NCBI GenBank assembly: GCA_963662895.1
Contig: OY759982.1
Span: forward strand, 1,426,001-1,490,000
Length of the DNA: 64,000 nt
Direction: 5' to 3'
Source: GWE2-42-39 sp963662895
GTDB taxonomy: Bacteria; Bacteroidota; Bacteroidia; Bacteroidales; Prolixibacteraceae
Shown: positions 35,499 to 44,848 of the stretch, in pieces
Layout: every line of letters begins with the position of its first letter
How positions within the stretch are numbered: the stretch's first letter is position 1
Position numbers and translations under genes: made by a program
The notes under the pieces: model-generated
The model's database searches: none
Seen by the model: the letters and a program-made list of their open reading frames with translations, nothing else
What the model was told of the DNA's origin: nothing

Positions 35499-36722
35499 TT
35501 ATTTAATATTAGGTTTGGTGATTAATCCTAGAATTGAAAAACATATTAAACCAAAAGGATTCATAATAATTGGTGCAAAGAGACCTATTATTATGATCGT
35601 AAGTATTACAAATTTTTTTGTTGTTCTCATTAATGCACTGCTCACTAACGTCTGTTTCTTCCATATCGCAATCATGAAGCTTGCATAAATTAATATCCCT
35701 ACGCCCATTTCAGCTGTAAATGTGAAGAAGAATGCATCATATATTGGTCCCCGAGCTCCATTATAACCCAAAATATTCTGACCGATCCCGTATTTTTCAT
35801 ATATTATTGGATATTGTAAGGATAATTGAGAACCAAAAGTGCCTGGACCAGTACCAAAAGGAAAATAATCCTTGATTATTCTAATTGAGTATTCTATCAG
35901 TTGAAACCTTACATATCCATCGGAGAGTGCGACTTCGTTAGCTTTTTTGAAAAAAATGAGCAGGTATAGACTTACGATTGTTATAGAAGTGAATGAAATT
36001 AATAAATAATGTTTTATGTTAATTGACTTATTCTTAATGATAAAGTTTGTTACTATTAAATAAATTGCTATTAATGCGAATTCTTTTCTTGAGAAGGATA
36101 GAAAACTTAATATAACGACCGATATTAAGAGCCATTTGTTGTAAGGGTATACATTTTTTAATCCAAACATTACCGTTGACAAGACAATTACTGTTATGCA
36201 AAATTGAGATAGTCCCGTTGTCGTGCCGAATATTGATGTTAGATAGAATCCATTTATTCCTCTTTCAAATTTTTCGGTTCCTAAAATATTATTTATGATA
36301 TTTGGGTTTAATAGTTCAATTATAGATGCAAATATGACAATATAAGTGAGGTATTTGTAGTATTTCGTAAGATACTCTAACGTATTAATTTTTTGTGAAT
36401 CACCCAATGAATAGAAATAGGTGAAGAATACTACACACTCAATATATAAAAAAGACTGGCTGATGTGGTAAAACGGTAGTTTTCGTATGAGAATCTGAAA
36501 TAGTGAATAAAATAAAATTACTAGTGAATAAATTAGAATTTTTTTTGCTTTTTGAAATCTAATCAATGAATAAATTAACAATAATGTAATCATGATTATA
36601 ATAATCTCATTGTAGTAATCTAATATTGCTAAATGTATATTGGCCAATAAAAACTTCTCTATTATTGCTTGGAATATGAGAATGAATAGAAGGATGGAAT
36701 TAATTTTTTCAATCTTTAACAT
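35499..36722 (-). CDS. wzy: Wzy-type O-antigen polymerase
   Basis: 407 residues from the ATG at 36722 (MLKIEKINSILLFIL), which overlaps the upstream gene by 14 bases. An earlier start at 36767 would overlap it by 59. About 11 membrane helices with a large periplasmic loop containing FPFGTGPGTFGS, resembling the GxGxG loop of O-antigen ligases and polymerases. Strong AT bias. It polymerises repeat units on undecaprenyl diphosphate in the periplasm, with length set by Wzz. Confidence 0.8.
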   Translation of the reverse strand: MLKIEKINSILLFILIFQAIIEKFLLANIHLAILDYYNEIIIIMITLLLIYSLIRFQKAKKILIYSLVILFYSLFQILIRKLPFYHISQSFLYIECVVFFTYFYSLGDSQKINTLEYLTKYYKYLTYIVIFASIIELLNPNIINNILGTEKFERGINGFYLTSIFGTTTGLSQFCITVIVLSTVMFGLKNVYPYNKWLLISVVILSFLSFSRKEFALIAIYLIVTNFIIKNKSINIKHYLLISFTSITIVSLYLLIFFKKANEVALSDGYVRFQLIEYSIRIIKDYFPFGTGPGTFGSQLSLQYPIIYEKYGIGQNILGYNGARGPIYDAFFFTFTAEMGVGILIYASFMIAIWKKQTLVSSALMRTTKKFVILTIIIIGLFAPIIMNPFGLICFSILGLITKPNIK

Positions 36723-38061
36723 TGATTTGAGCGATATTATTACAGAATAATTTAATATTCTTCCCATAATTGGTTTTAATATACTTATTGTGTTGAGGGA
36801 TTATGTCCAATTTTTCTGGGATATGGTAGTCATTATATGAATCAGGATTAACAATTAATGCGTTTATATCATTAGGTAAATATGTTTTACTTAAATTATT
36901 TATGTTTAATAGCATGTTGTTTATTCCCATAAAGTCTGCTTCGATCGCTACCATTGAGTATATAGTTATGTTTATATCAGAGTATTTTAAAATCTGATAG
37001 ATATCAAATTGTTCTAGTAGTATTATATTGCTTAATTGGTTATGAATTATGGGTTCATCGTATTTCGGACGAATAATGAATAAATATCTTTCATGCTTAA
37101 TCGCAAGGTTTTTTATATAATCCATTAAAACGTCATAATATAGGCCTTGTGAAGTGACGCAAACAATTTTTTGATACTTCTCTTTGAGAGAATTTAAATA
37201 ACTATTAGTGAAACCTTCTTTTATGTAATTGAGGTAGTAATTTCCTACTGGAATAATTTTGTCTTTTTTGAAAATAAAATTTGAAGGAGTTTTTTCAATT
37301 AGGTCTTCGCCGTATGCTAAAAGATGATTTGGAAAATATATTTCATTATCTTTGAAGATTGTATTGTAATATTCATTGTTTTCATTGATTACTCCATGCT
37401 GAACTTCATAAACTGGGATTCCAATTTCTCTCGCTGCGAATACCATTGGGAGCTTAGAATAATAGCAAATTACAAATATGGTTTTGGGCTTGATGATCTT
37501 GAATAATGCTCGATATAGTAGGTATTGAGAAATTTGTTCTCGAATTTCTTTATTTAGATTTATGTTTAGCTTATTTTCACTAATTATTTTTTTTATAATT
37601 TGAGTATTTTGGATACTCCCAATTCTAATAAGCTTTTCCAACAATAGACTAATTACCTTAAATGGGAGATCACTGATAATATTTGTTGAATAAATTTTAC
37701 TCCTTGGTACATGATTTTTTTCAGCAAATTCAATAAAAAGAGAATTACGTTGCCCCAATCTATCGGCAATAGAATCGAAGTAAGAATCGAAATACTTGTT
37801 ATTTATCAAATATCGCTTGTTTGTATTTGAGAAAAATATGTATGAGTATTTACTTAGATTGAATAGACTTGTAAAACCATAAAATAAATTTTTGAGCAGT
37901 TTAACACGATTTTTTGTTCGTATTTCAAAATTTTTGTTGGTTTCAGTATACACCAAGGCTAATTTTACTTTGATTCTAAGTAAAAGCCAGATTTTAATCT
38001 TTTTATATTTTACTTTTAACAGCTGATCGCCTAAGTAATTTTCTATTTCAGAAAGATTCAT
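36709..38061 (-). CDS. Putative GT-B glycosyltransferase
   Basis: 450 residues, no membrane segment. The only clear family-like signature is PVYEVQHGVI near residue 220, a QHG loop like those of CDP-glycerol and sialyl-type GT-B transferases. Later strands IVCVTSQGLYYDVL, LFIIRPKYDEP and DINITIYSMVAIEADFMG look like a nucleotide-sugar-binding C-terminal Rossmann domain, with the SMVAIEA segment where E contacts the donor. The donor is unknown; a nonulosonic acid transferase would suit the neighbours. Lies between the IS remnant and wzy. Confidence 0.6.
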   Translation of the reverse strand: MNLSEIENYLGDQLLKVKYKKIKIWLLLRIKVKLALVYTETNKNFEIRTKNRVKLLKNLFYGFTSLFNLSKYSYIFFSNTNKRYLINNKYFDSYFDSIADRLGQRNSLFIEFAEKNHVPRSKIYSTNIISDLPFKVISLLLEKLIRIGSIQNTQIIKKIISENKLNINLNKEIREQISQYLLYRALFKIIKPKTIFVICYYSKLPMVFAAREIGIPVYEVQHGVINENNEYYNTIFKDNEIYFPNHLLAYGEDLIEKTPSNFIFKKDKIIPVGNYYLNYIKEGFTNSYLNSLKEKYQKIVCVTSQGLYYDVLMDYIKNLAIKHERYLFIIRPKYDEPIIHNQLSNIILLEQFDIYQILKYSDINITIYSMVAIEADFMGINNMLLNINNLSKTYLPNDINALIVNPDSYNDYHIPEKLDIIPQHNKYIKTNYGKNIKLFCNNIAQINVKD

Positions 38062-38076
38062 TAGACATTATTACGA

Positions 38077-39021
38077 TTAAAAATTTAAACTAGCGCGTGT
38101 ACACGTATACGCACGCAGGTGTGACCTAACCCTCAGATTATGGATCGCACAAGCTATTATCATCACCCTATTTCTAAACTCCCTAGAATAGGCCCTGATT
38201 TTGCCAGCAACAACCCTTAATCGTTTGACCCCGGAAATAGCCTGCTCGATTGAAACCCTTTCCCCGGATATTGTTTGGTTCTCCAATTTCTCTTGCTCTG
38301 TCAATGGTTTTAGTTTGGTGTTTTTGTGTGGCTTTTCAATTGTAACATTCCCTGGGGTATAGCCAATATAACCCAAGTCATACCTTAAAAGGAATTCATC
38401 AGGGAAACTATAATTTTCAATATCGCATATCTTCTTGTCATGCAATGCACCTTCGTATGTTTCGCTCAAATACAAGATGTATTGGCTTGGCTCGGACAAC
38501 AGGTTGTTTTTTACCGTATGCCGTTTTTTTTACCACTATAAAACTCTTTTTGCACTTCATAGTCGCTGCTCCTGTTTACTTCACGCTCGGTGGCATCCAT
38601 GTTGGCTTCCTGTACTTGGTACTTTTCTAATTCGGACTTAAGCTGCACTGGGTTTGTTGATGGGGCAAGACCCATCCCTTTGAGCGTTTCCTCCTGGATT
38701 GGGGACAAAACTTTTATTAATTGGCTCACTTTTGCCTGGGTAACCCCAAAATAGGAGCCATGGAATTGTTGCAAAGGGTAGTCCTTCAAGTAAGCCATCA
38801 AAAAAAACAATTTTGCCTCGCTACCTCGGAAGGCAAGCATTCTTTTGTTCTTTGAAACTCATCTTCACCCTTGGCTTCCCCTGTAAAGTATGGTAATTAA
38901 AATATCTTGTGCAATATGGCTCAAATGAATCGTGCAGCATATCAAATTCTTCTACCGTTAAACTGGTCATTGATAAAAATTGTGGCGGGTTTTGCTTTAG
39001 CTTTAATAAATTTTCCATATT
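38077..39021 (-). pseudogene. IS5-type transposase, broken by two frame changes
   Basis: Three consecutive pieces make one DDE transposase. MENLLKLKQNPPQFLSMTSL is an N-terminal helix-turn-helix region (39021 to about 38830). Next comes FRGSEAKLFFLMAYLKDYPL through NMDATEREVNRSSDYEVQKE (to about 38511). The last piece is SQYILYLSETYEGALHDKKI through GERVSIEQAISGVKRLR (to 38077). The first break looks like a small duplication around 'gaggtagcgagg'. The second sits in a run of eight A, where removing one A restores the frame. The ends are GC-rich (GCGCGTGTACACG on one side, GCGTGCGCGAGCGTG on the other) and may be poor terminal repeats. It lies inside the locus 2 operon. Confidence 0.75.
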
Positions 39022-39111
39022 ACGAAGAAACAATTCACTCACATACGCACACACGCTCGCGCACGCATAATATCAACATTCAATTGTTATTATCTCTAAT
39101 AATAAAATATT

Positions 39112-40065
39112 TCAAAAGGCTATTTCAGACATTTTCCTATAGTAGTCTTTTAGAGATGTTGCCTGTTCTGATAATGTGCATAAGTCATTATAGATATTAT
39201 CCATAAAAGCTTTTGTTTGTAAGTACAACCCCGGTTTGTATAATTGGTCAAGTTTATCATCAATATCTATAAAACTTGTAGATATGCTCCCGAGCTCTTG
39301 AATTTGTAATTTCTCTATGGGTCTCAGAATTAATCGATGCTTTTTCGTGAGAAATTCTATTCCCCATCTTCCAGGTGCCTGCCAATTTGCAGTGTAACTA
39401 AACAATGCGTTGGTGGTTGTTACCCCTGCACCAGAAAAAATTGCTGGCTTGTGCCAGCTTAATTCACCAGCGGTATAAGATGAAATTCTGCTTGGTTTGC
39501 CACCAATATAAAATGCTGTATCAATGACGTGACTTGAATTACTAATAAACCAAGAATCTTTTACTCCTTTGGCTTTTACCATCTTTTCTATTATATGACT
39601 CCACTCTGTAAATTCAAAGTTAAATGACTGTATACCTCCGTCTTCCCTGATGATTTCTTTGCTTTTTATTACGGATGAATAGAACCTTCGATTATATCCA
39701 ATAAAAACATCGGCTGAATAATTTTTTGCTATCGAGTTTAATTCCACAACTTCGTTTGTCGTTAAGCCTCCTGGTTTTTCCAGCAGTATCTTCTTAATTC
39801 CATAATGGAGTAGGATTTCTGCTGCTGACTTTAGTTGTTCTACGCCAACAGCAACTATTGCAGCATCTGGTTTTATCGGCTTAGAATTAATGTATTTCTC
39901 TATCCCACCTCTAATTACTTCATTTCCTGTTTCTTTTGTGAAATTGTTTGCTGATTCTATTCCTCTCCCTATTGTAATAAAATCTATATTCAGTGCTTTC
40001 AACACTTTTGCATAATCAACTGCCATTTGGCTAGCTCCTATGAGCCATATTTTATTTTTTTTCAT
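39112..40065 (-). CDS. Gfo/Idh/MocA-family oxidoreductase
   Basis: 317 residues from the ATG at 40065 (MKKNKIWLIGASQMAVDYAK); the TTG at 40089 is not needed. An NAD(P)-binding Rossmann domain is followed by the EKP motif LLEKPGGLTTNEVVELN and an alpha/beta substrate domain. These enzymes oxidise or reduce sugars. Paired with another Gfo/Idh/MocA gene and next to ptmE/neuA, it resembles PtmF-type genes of legionaminate clusters, whose step is not certain. Spacing to the upstream gene is eight bases. Confidence 0.8.
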   Translation of the reverse strand: MKKNKIWLIGASQMAVDYAKVLKALNIDFITIGRGIESANNFTKETGNEVIRGGIEKYINSKPIKPDAAIVAVGVEQLKSAAEILLHYGIKKILLEKPGGLTTNEVVELNSIAKNYSADVFIGYNRRFYSSVIKSKEIIREDGGIQSFNFEFTEWSHIIEKMVKAKGVKDSWFISNSSHVIDTAFYIGGKPSRISSYTAGELSWHKPAIFSGAGVTTTNALFSYTANWQAPGRWGIEFLTKKHRLILRPIEKLQIQELGSISTSFIDIDDKLDQLYKPGLYLQTKAFMDNIYNDLCTLSEQATSLKDYYRKMSEIAF

Positions 40066-40073
40066 TTTTTTAT

Positions 40074-41066
40074 TTATGTAATAGGACAATGATTGTAGCT
40101 ATTATCAATATTTGTTTTAAGAAATTCTATTAATCCGGTAATGAAAGGAATATGAAGTTTAACTGATTCATCAAATGGAGTTAAATCGCATGACTTGTTG
40201 AGCAGGATATCTGTCGCAACTGTTGACGTTAGTTGACTTTGATAAGGGATTTTGAAATTCAATGTTTGAAATTCTTTCTTTTTATCATAATTTATCCAGC
40301 GCAGTTGTTCTTTACTTTCATTTATATGGAAATGGTCGTGACCATTTGTTATAAAGAAGCTCGAGTCAATACCTGGCTCATTTCTTGAAATGATTGTAAG
40401 ATTAGCTCCGTTTTTAAAATTCAAATTCAATATACCTGTGAATTCTATATAACCCTTTCTTTTACTGTCTGTAATTTGAGGATTTATACCTTCAGTATTG
40501 ATTGTATACTCATTGCAGTCTATGAGCTTTGCAAATACATCTATATAGTGAATTGAGTTGCAACCCAACCCCCAATCACTGCCATCTACAACACCAATAA
40601 TATTGGAATTATTTCGTTGTAGATGTCGATTTACCATTTTATAGACATCATAAGAACGGCGAGGGCAATTTACCCAAGCATTAATTTTTTTTGTTTCAAA
40701 TATTTCTCGGATTTCGTAATATTCTGGTTCGGTTTGAAAAAGAACTTTCTCAATAATTATATTCGATACTTCTGTCAGTTCTAGTAGTTCTTTTATAAGA
40801 CGAGATCTTCCGTTCGAATTTGTCGCAATAATTGATAAGTCTATTCTATTTTTTGGTAAATCTTTTATGTCTGAATTAAAAGAAATAGAATTTATAAAAT
40901 TATTAAAAGGAACTTGTTCATATCGATCTTTGGCGATATTCAGCGATTCTGGGTTTGGATCTATAACGTATATGTTAATGGGATGTTGGATTTGTTTTAT
41001 TGATTGTAAGTGTCTACTTCCAAGTTGGCCTGCGCCAATAACGGCGATGTTAGATATTTCTTTCAT
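40074..41066 (-). CDS. Gfo/Idh/MocA-family oxidoreductase, second copy
   Basis: 330 residues. NIAVIGAGQLGSRHLQSIKQ is the dinucleotide-binding start. LIKELLEL...IIEKVLFQT stands where the EKP motif usually is, with the Pro replaced by Val. Only distantly similar to the downstream gene, so not a recent duplication. It overlaps neuA by 17 bases, indicating translational coupling. Probably modifies a sugar precursor of the nonulosonic pathway. Confidence 0.75.
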   Translation of the reverse strand: MKEISNIAVIGAGQLGSRHLQSIKQIQHPINIYVIDPNPESLNIAKDRYEQVPFNNFINSISFNSDIKDLPKNRIDLSIIATNSNGRSRLIKELLELTEVSNIIIEKVLFQTEPEYYEIREIFETKKINAWVNCPRRSYDVYKMVNRHLQRNNSNIIGVVDGSDWGLGCNSIHYIDVFAKLIDCNEYTINTEGINPQITDSKRKGYIEFTGILNLNFKNGANLTIISRNEPGIDSSFFITNGHDHFHINESKEQLRWINYDKKKEFQTLNFKIPYQSQLTSTVATDILLNKSCDLTPFDESVKLHIPFITGLIEFLKTNIDNSYNHCPIT

Positions 41067-41760
41067 TTCTCTCTTTTAACAAAATTTCTACGAGCTTAAA
41101 GTCTAATATGTTATCAATATCTACAGAAGTTTCTTTTGACATAAGAAATTTTACCTTTTTTTTCATATTAGCAAAATCGGTTAATTTGAGAGTCTCTGTT
41201 TTGGTTAGATAAATCGCGCCATTGAATTCCCATACTTTGGGAGCATCCTGCCTTCTGGTAAAATCAGAGTCAAAAGCTTTCTTTAAATATCCATCTTCTG
41301 TTTCGTCAAATAAGTTGTAATACGGATTAACTTCGCTTTCCTTTACTGAAACAATTAAATCTATATCATCTTGCCACAATTTAAAAGCTTCTTTGATATG
41401 CGAACTAGTTCTAAGTGGACTTGTTGGCTGTAGTAAGCATATTCTTGAATACTTTCTGTGCAATACGTTTTGGTAATAGTCAATTGCATGTTTTATAACG
41501 TCCCACGAACCTGAAGTATCTGAGGCCAGTTCTTTAGGGCGTATAAACGGGACACTAATTCCGTATGACTCTACGATATTAATTATCTCTGTATCATCTG
41601 TACTTACACAGATGTTGGTCTTATCAGTAATACCTAGCGCGGCATCTATTGTATAAAGTATAAGGGGTTTACCCAATAGTGGTAAGATATTTTTACGGGG
41701 CAATCCTTTTGATCCTCCTCTTGCTGGTATAATGAACAATGTATCGTTAACTTTCTCCAT
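41050..41760 (-). CDS. neuA: CMP-nonulosonate cytidylyltransferase (NeuA/LegF-type)
   Basis: 236 residues. The NTP-binding N-terminus is FIIPARGGSKGLPRKNILPL, then LLQPTSPLR and SVKESEVNPYY, then FNGAIYLTK. This fold activates sialic, legionaminic or pseudaminic acid with CTP. It overlaps ptmE by 14 bases. With neuB, neuC, legC and legB the substrate is most likely legionaminic acid or a relative. Cytoplasmic; normal length. Confidence 0.88.
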   Translation of the reverse strand: MEKVNDTLFIIPARGGSKGLPRKNILPLLGKPLILYTIDAALGITDKTNICVSTDDTEIINIVESYGISVPFIRPKELASDTSGSWDVIKHAIDYYQNVLHRKYSRICLLQPTSPLRTSSHIKEAFKLWQDDIDLIVSVKESEVNPYYNLFDETEDGYLKKAFDSDFTRRQDAPKVWEFNGAIYLTKTETLKLTDFANMKKKVKFLMSKETSVDIDNILDFKLVEILLKERNERNI

Positions 41761-42799
41761 TTCTTAGATGTTTACTTATTTCTTGCGCATTTATGTAATC
41801 TTGATGTTGCCCAATGTCAATCCAATACCCAACTATTGGACTATGAATTATTGTTTTATTTTCTTCGAGTAATAACTCCATGAGATCGGTTATATTGAAA
41901 TGAGCATTACGTGGTATTTTGTTTATTATATCTTTTCTTAAAACATATATACCTGCATTTGCGTAATTTGTGTATACAGGCTTTTCTTTTAATCCTGTTA
42001 CGCGATTTTCTTTAGTAGTGAAAATACCGTAAGGTATTTTTGTTGTATATGGAACTGTTGCTACTCCTAAAGATGCGTTATTATTGACTACATTTAAATA
42101 AAGGGCCTCAAAATCAGTGTTCGTGAATAGATCGCTATTCATTAAAAGAATGTAGTCTGTATCAAACCTCTCAACTAGAGATAATGCTCCAGCGGTTCCC
42201 AATGGTCTTTCTTCCCAAATATATTCGATAGTTATTCCTTTACTTGAACCATCGCCTAAATAATCGACGATTTGTTGTCCAAGATATTTTATAGAAATAT
42301 AAATCTTTTCTATTCCAAATGAGATTAATCTGTCAATATTATGTTCTATAATTGGCTTACTCCCCAGAGGCAACATAGGTTTGGGTTTTGAATTAGTTAA
42401 TGGACGAAGTCTTTCCCCTCGTCCACCTGCCATAATCATGCATTCAAGAGGAAGGATACTTTTTTGTTTCCTTAGATCGTATACTTTTATGACTTCTCTT
42501 TTATTATCCAGAACTGGCAATAACTTCACTCCGATGCTCCTTGCATGCTTCAAATCTTGTACTGAGAATCCATTTTGTACTGTATGAAAATTTTTCGTCA
42601 TAAAATTAGATATCGGATTATCGAGGGTCAATCCACTAATAAATCCTCGACGAATATCGCCATCAGTCAAGGTGCCGACTAGTTTATTATCGCCATCCAG
42701 AACCAGGAGAGTTAAGTTTCCAGTTAGTTCATTAATCTTTTTAATTGCTTCAATAATATTTAAATGCTCTTGAATGCAGTGTGATGCAAAGTCTTTCAT
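41747..42799 (-). CDS. ptmE: CBS-domain nucleotidyltransferase (PtmE-type)
   Basis: 350 residues. An N-terminal CBS pair (about 1-118) has LTLLVLDGDNKLVGTLTDGD and HARSIGVKLLPVLDNKREVI. A sugar-phosphate nucleotidyltransferase domain opens MIMAGGRGERLRPLTNSKPK. In characterised legionaminate systems PtmE makes GDP-glucosamine, so the pathway would run through GDP-linked intermediates; whether that applies here is inferred from family and context. Its start overlaps the neuB stop by four bases (ATGA). Confidence 0.82.
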   Translation of the reverse strand: MKDFASHCIQEHLNIIEAIKKINELTGNLTLLVLDGDNKLVGTLTDGDIRRGFISGLTLDNPISNFMTKNFHTVQNGFSVQDLKHARSIGVKLLPVLDNKREVIKVYDLRKQKSILPLECMIMAGGRGERLRPLTNSKPKPMLPLGSKPIIEHNIDRLISFGIEKIYISIKYLGQQIVDYLGDGSSKGITIEYIWEERPLGTAGALSLVERFDTDYILLMNSDLFTNTDFEALYLNVVNNNASLGVATVPYTTKIPYGIFTTKENRVTGLKEKPVYTNYANAGIYVLRKDIINKIPRNAHFNITDLMELLLEENKTIIHSPIVGYWIDIGQHQDYINAQEISKHLRNGES

Positions 42800-43812
42800 T
42801 TGATCTTAAGTCTAAAGTGAATAGCTTCATCGATGTCGTAATCTTTTTCTGCAGTATCACCAATTACAAAATCCCAAAATGAAGCGGATATTCCTTTGTT
42901 GGTTCTTTTAATAGTTAAGTTTTCTGGTGTTAACAGTTCACCTTCACGTATTTTTTTCTTTGCTACGATTCTCTTAATTACTGCTTTTGAGATTTTTATT
43001 TCACTTTTATTTGGTATCTTTATTCCACTTCCAAGAGCCTTTTCAATATTCCTTATGCTTGTAATCATCAATTTTAATTCTTCTAGGTCCAGGGAAGCTC
43101 TATGGTCAGGACCTTGAAGGGATTTGTCCAACGTAAAATGCTTTTCTATTATTTTAGCTCCTAAAGATACAGCTGCGATCGGCACTTCAATTCCAGCAGT
43201 ATGATCTGAATATCCAACCTTATATTTGAATGCATTTTTTAATGTTTTCATGGCATTTAAATTTACCTCCTCCATTGGACAAGGGTAATTTGTAGTGCAA
43301 TGTAATAATGTTATGTCAATGTCATCTTTTTCATTAAGAACTGTTATTGCATTTTCAACGTTTGCTAAATTAGACATTCCGGTTGAGAGAATTACAGGTT
43401 TCTTATAATTTCCGATCTTCCTTAATAATGGAATGTTCGTAATATCTCCGGAACCAATTTTTATTATGTCGATGCCTAAGTCAATTAAGAAATCCAAACT
43501 TTCTTCGTCATCGGGAGTAGATAAAAATTTTATTCCAATAGAGTCACAATAGCTTTTGATCTCTCTGAAATTATCATACGTCAATTCCAGGTTCTTCAGC
43601 ATTTCATATTGACTCGTTTTGTTTTTTTGCAGGTTTTTTTTTTGATAATCTGCTAGGCATGCTGTTTTACTGACGATGTTTTCAGTTTTCCATGTTTGAA
43701 ATTTGACTGCGTCAGCTCCTGCTTCTTTAGCTGCATCGCACAATTTTAGTGCTATGTCAAAATCGCCGTTATGATTTACGCCTGCCTCGGCTATAATGAA
43801 TACTGGTTTCAT
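42796..43812 (-). CDS. neuB: Nonulosonic acid synthase (NeuB/LegI-type)
   Basis: 338 residues. A TIM barrel with FIIAEAGVNHNGD, AVKFQTWK, LSTPDDEESLDFL, LHCTTNYPCPMEEVNL, KVGYSDHTAGI and EKHFTLDK, then a C-terminal antifreeze-like SAF domain (RIVAKKKIREGELLTPENL). It condenses a six-carbon amino sugar with phosphoenolpyruvate. With LegB/LegC-type genes in the cluster, the expected product is legionaminic acid rather than sialic acid. Confidence 0.92.
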   Translation of the reverse strand: MKPVFIIAEAGVNHNGDFDIALKLCDAAKEAGADAVKFQTWKTENIVSKTACLADYQKKNLQKNKTSQYEMLKNLELTYDNFREIKSYCDSIGIKFLSTPDDEESLDFLIDLGIDIIKIGSGDITNIPLLRKIGNYKKPVILSTGMSNLANVENAITVLNEKDDIDITLLHCTTNYPCPMEEVNLNAMKTLKNAFKYKVGYSDHTAGIEVPIAAVSLGAKIIEKHFTLDKSLQGPDHRASLDLEELKLMITSIRNIEKALGSGIKIPNKSEIKISKAVIKRIVAKKKIREGELLTPENLTIKRTNKGISASFWDFVIGDTAEKDYDIDEAIHFRLKIK

Positions 43813-43813
43813 T

Positions 43814-44848
43814 TTATCTATATTTGTATTTTAATAAGTGATGTCTGTATTTTTCCTTTAGATCTGGATATTCAATTTCCCATTGGTCTGTTAATAATTT
43901 GTATGCTTCACGATTAAAGATGATTTTACCAATGTTGAAGAGATATTTATTGGTTGAGAATCTGCTTTTGAATTTGTAAAGAGAATTTTGTTCATCAGAA
44001 TTATATCCTCCTCCGAGATGGAATTTCTTAACGCCCTTGGTTTTTAGAAATTTAGATGCCTCATACAACAGGAAGTTGTTTGGGCTTAATTTTGAATAAT
44101 GTCTATCACCTCCTGATAAATGATAATGTCCATATTCTTTTGAATATAAAAATATTGCGCCAGATATTATTTTGTCGTCGAGAGAAACCAAACCAAGAAA
44201 GCTACTTTTTAGATTTTTTATTAAAGAGTTATAGTAGCTGTTCGGGAAGTAGAAATATGAGTCTGCATTGACTCTATCCATAGTATTATTGTATAATTTG
44301 AGAAATTCATCTATATTCTTGTATCCTTCATCGATGATAAATTTTAATCCCTCTTTATGTCCTTTTTTTATTATATTTCTATTTTTTGTATGAATCTCTT
44401 TCATCCATATATCTTCATCGGAAAGACTTAAGTCCATCGCTATTGTATATCTATCAAATACCACTTGCCCAATTGAGGAAAATAAAGGGGAATTATTTAG
44501 TAAAGGATGAAATCTGACAAAACCGGCAATGTAATTATTCGCAAGACAATATTCCTGAAATGAATTGATCGCCTGTTTCAGAAAAGACATATCAGATGTA
44601 TTGGAGATAGGACCTCCATAACCATATGCTGTCTCAAAATCAAAGAATTTTTGATTGTTTAGTTTTATTTCTCTTCTCAAAAAAGGAAATAGAAAAATTT
44701 TATTATCATCTTCATATACATAACAAAATGCTTTGTCCTCGTTATTTGCGTAAAGCTTTACGTACTTTTCTTCAAAATAGATATCGTAATCCGTAGGTTT
44801 GAAAAAGTTGAAGTAGTTATCCCACGATTCAGTAATGCTAATTCTCAT
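43814..44848 (-). CDS. FemAB/GNAT-like acyltransferase
   Basis: 344 residues, soluble. There are two GNAT-like halves. The C-terminal half has GLVSLDDKIISGAIFLYSKE, HYHLSGGDRHYSKLSPNNFL and KKFHLGGGYN...SLYKFKSRFS, typical of FemAB-related N-acyltransferases that add an amino acid or acyl group to an amine. It starts 11 bases inside the end of the DegT-like gene, so the two are coupled. It is a candidate for N-acylating the amino sugar, a step whose usual gene (LegH) is not seen here. That is inference. Confidence 0.65.
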   Translation of the reverse strand: MRISITESWDNYFNFFKPTDYDIYFEEKYVKLYANNEDKAFCYVYEDDNKIFLFPFLRREIKLNNQKFFDFETAYGYGGPISNTSDMSFLKQAINSFQEYCLANNYIAGFVRFHPLLNNSPLFSSIGQVVFDRYTIAMDLSLSDEDIWMKEIHTKNRNIIKKGHKEGLKFIIDEGYKNIDEFLKLYNNTMDRVNADSYFYFPNSYYNSLIKNLKSSFLGLVSLDDKIISGAIFLYSKEYGHYHLSGGDRHYSKLSPNNFLLYEASKFLKTKGVKKFHLGGGYNSDEQNSLYKFKSRFSTNKYLFNIGKIIFNREAYKLLTDQWEIEYPDLKEKYRHHLLKYKYR

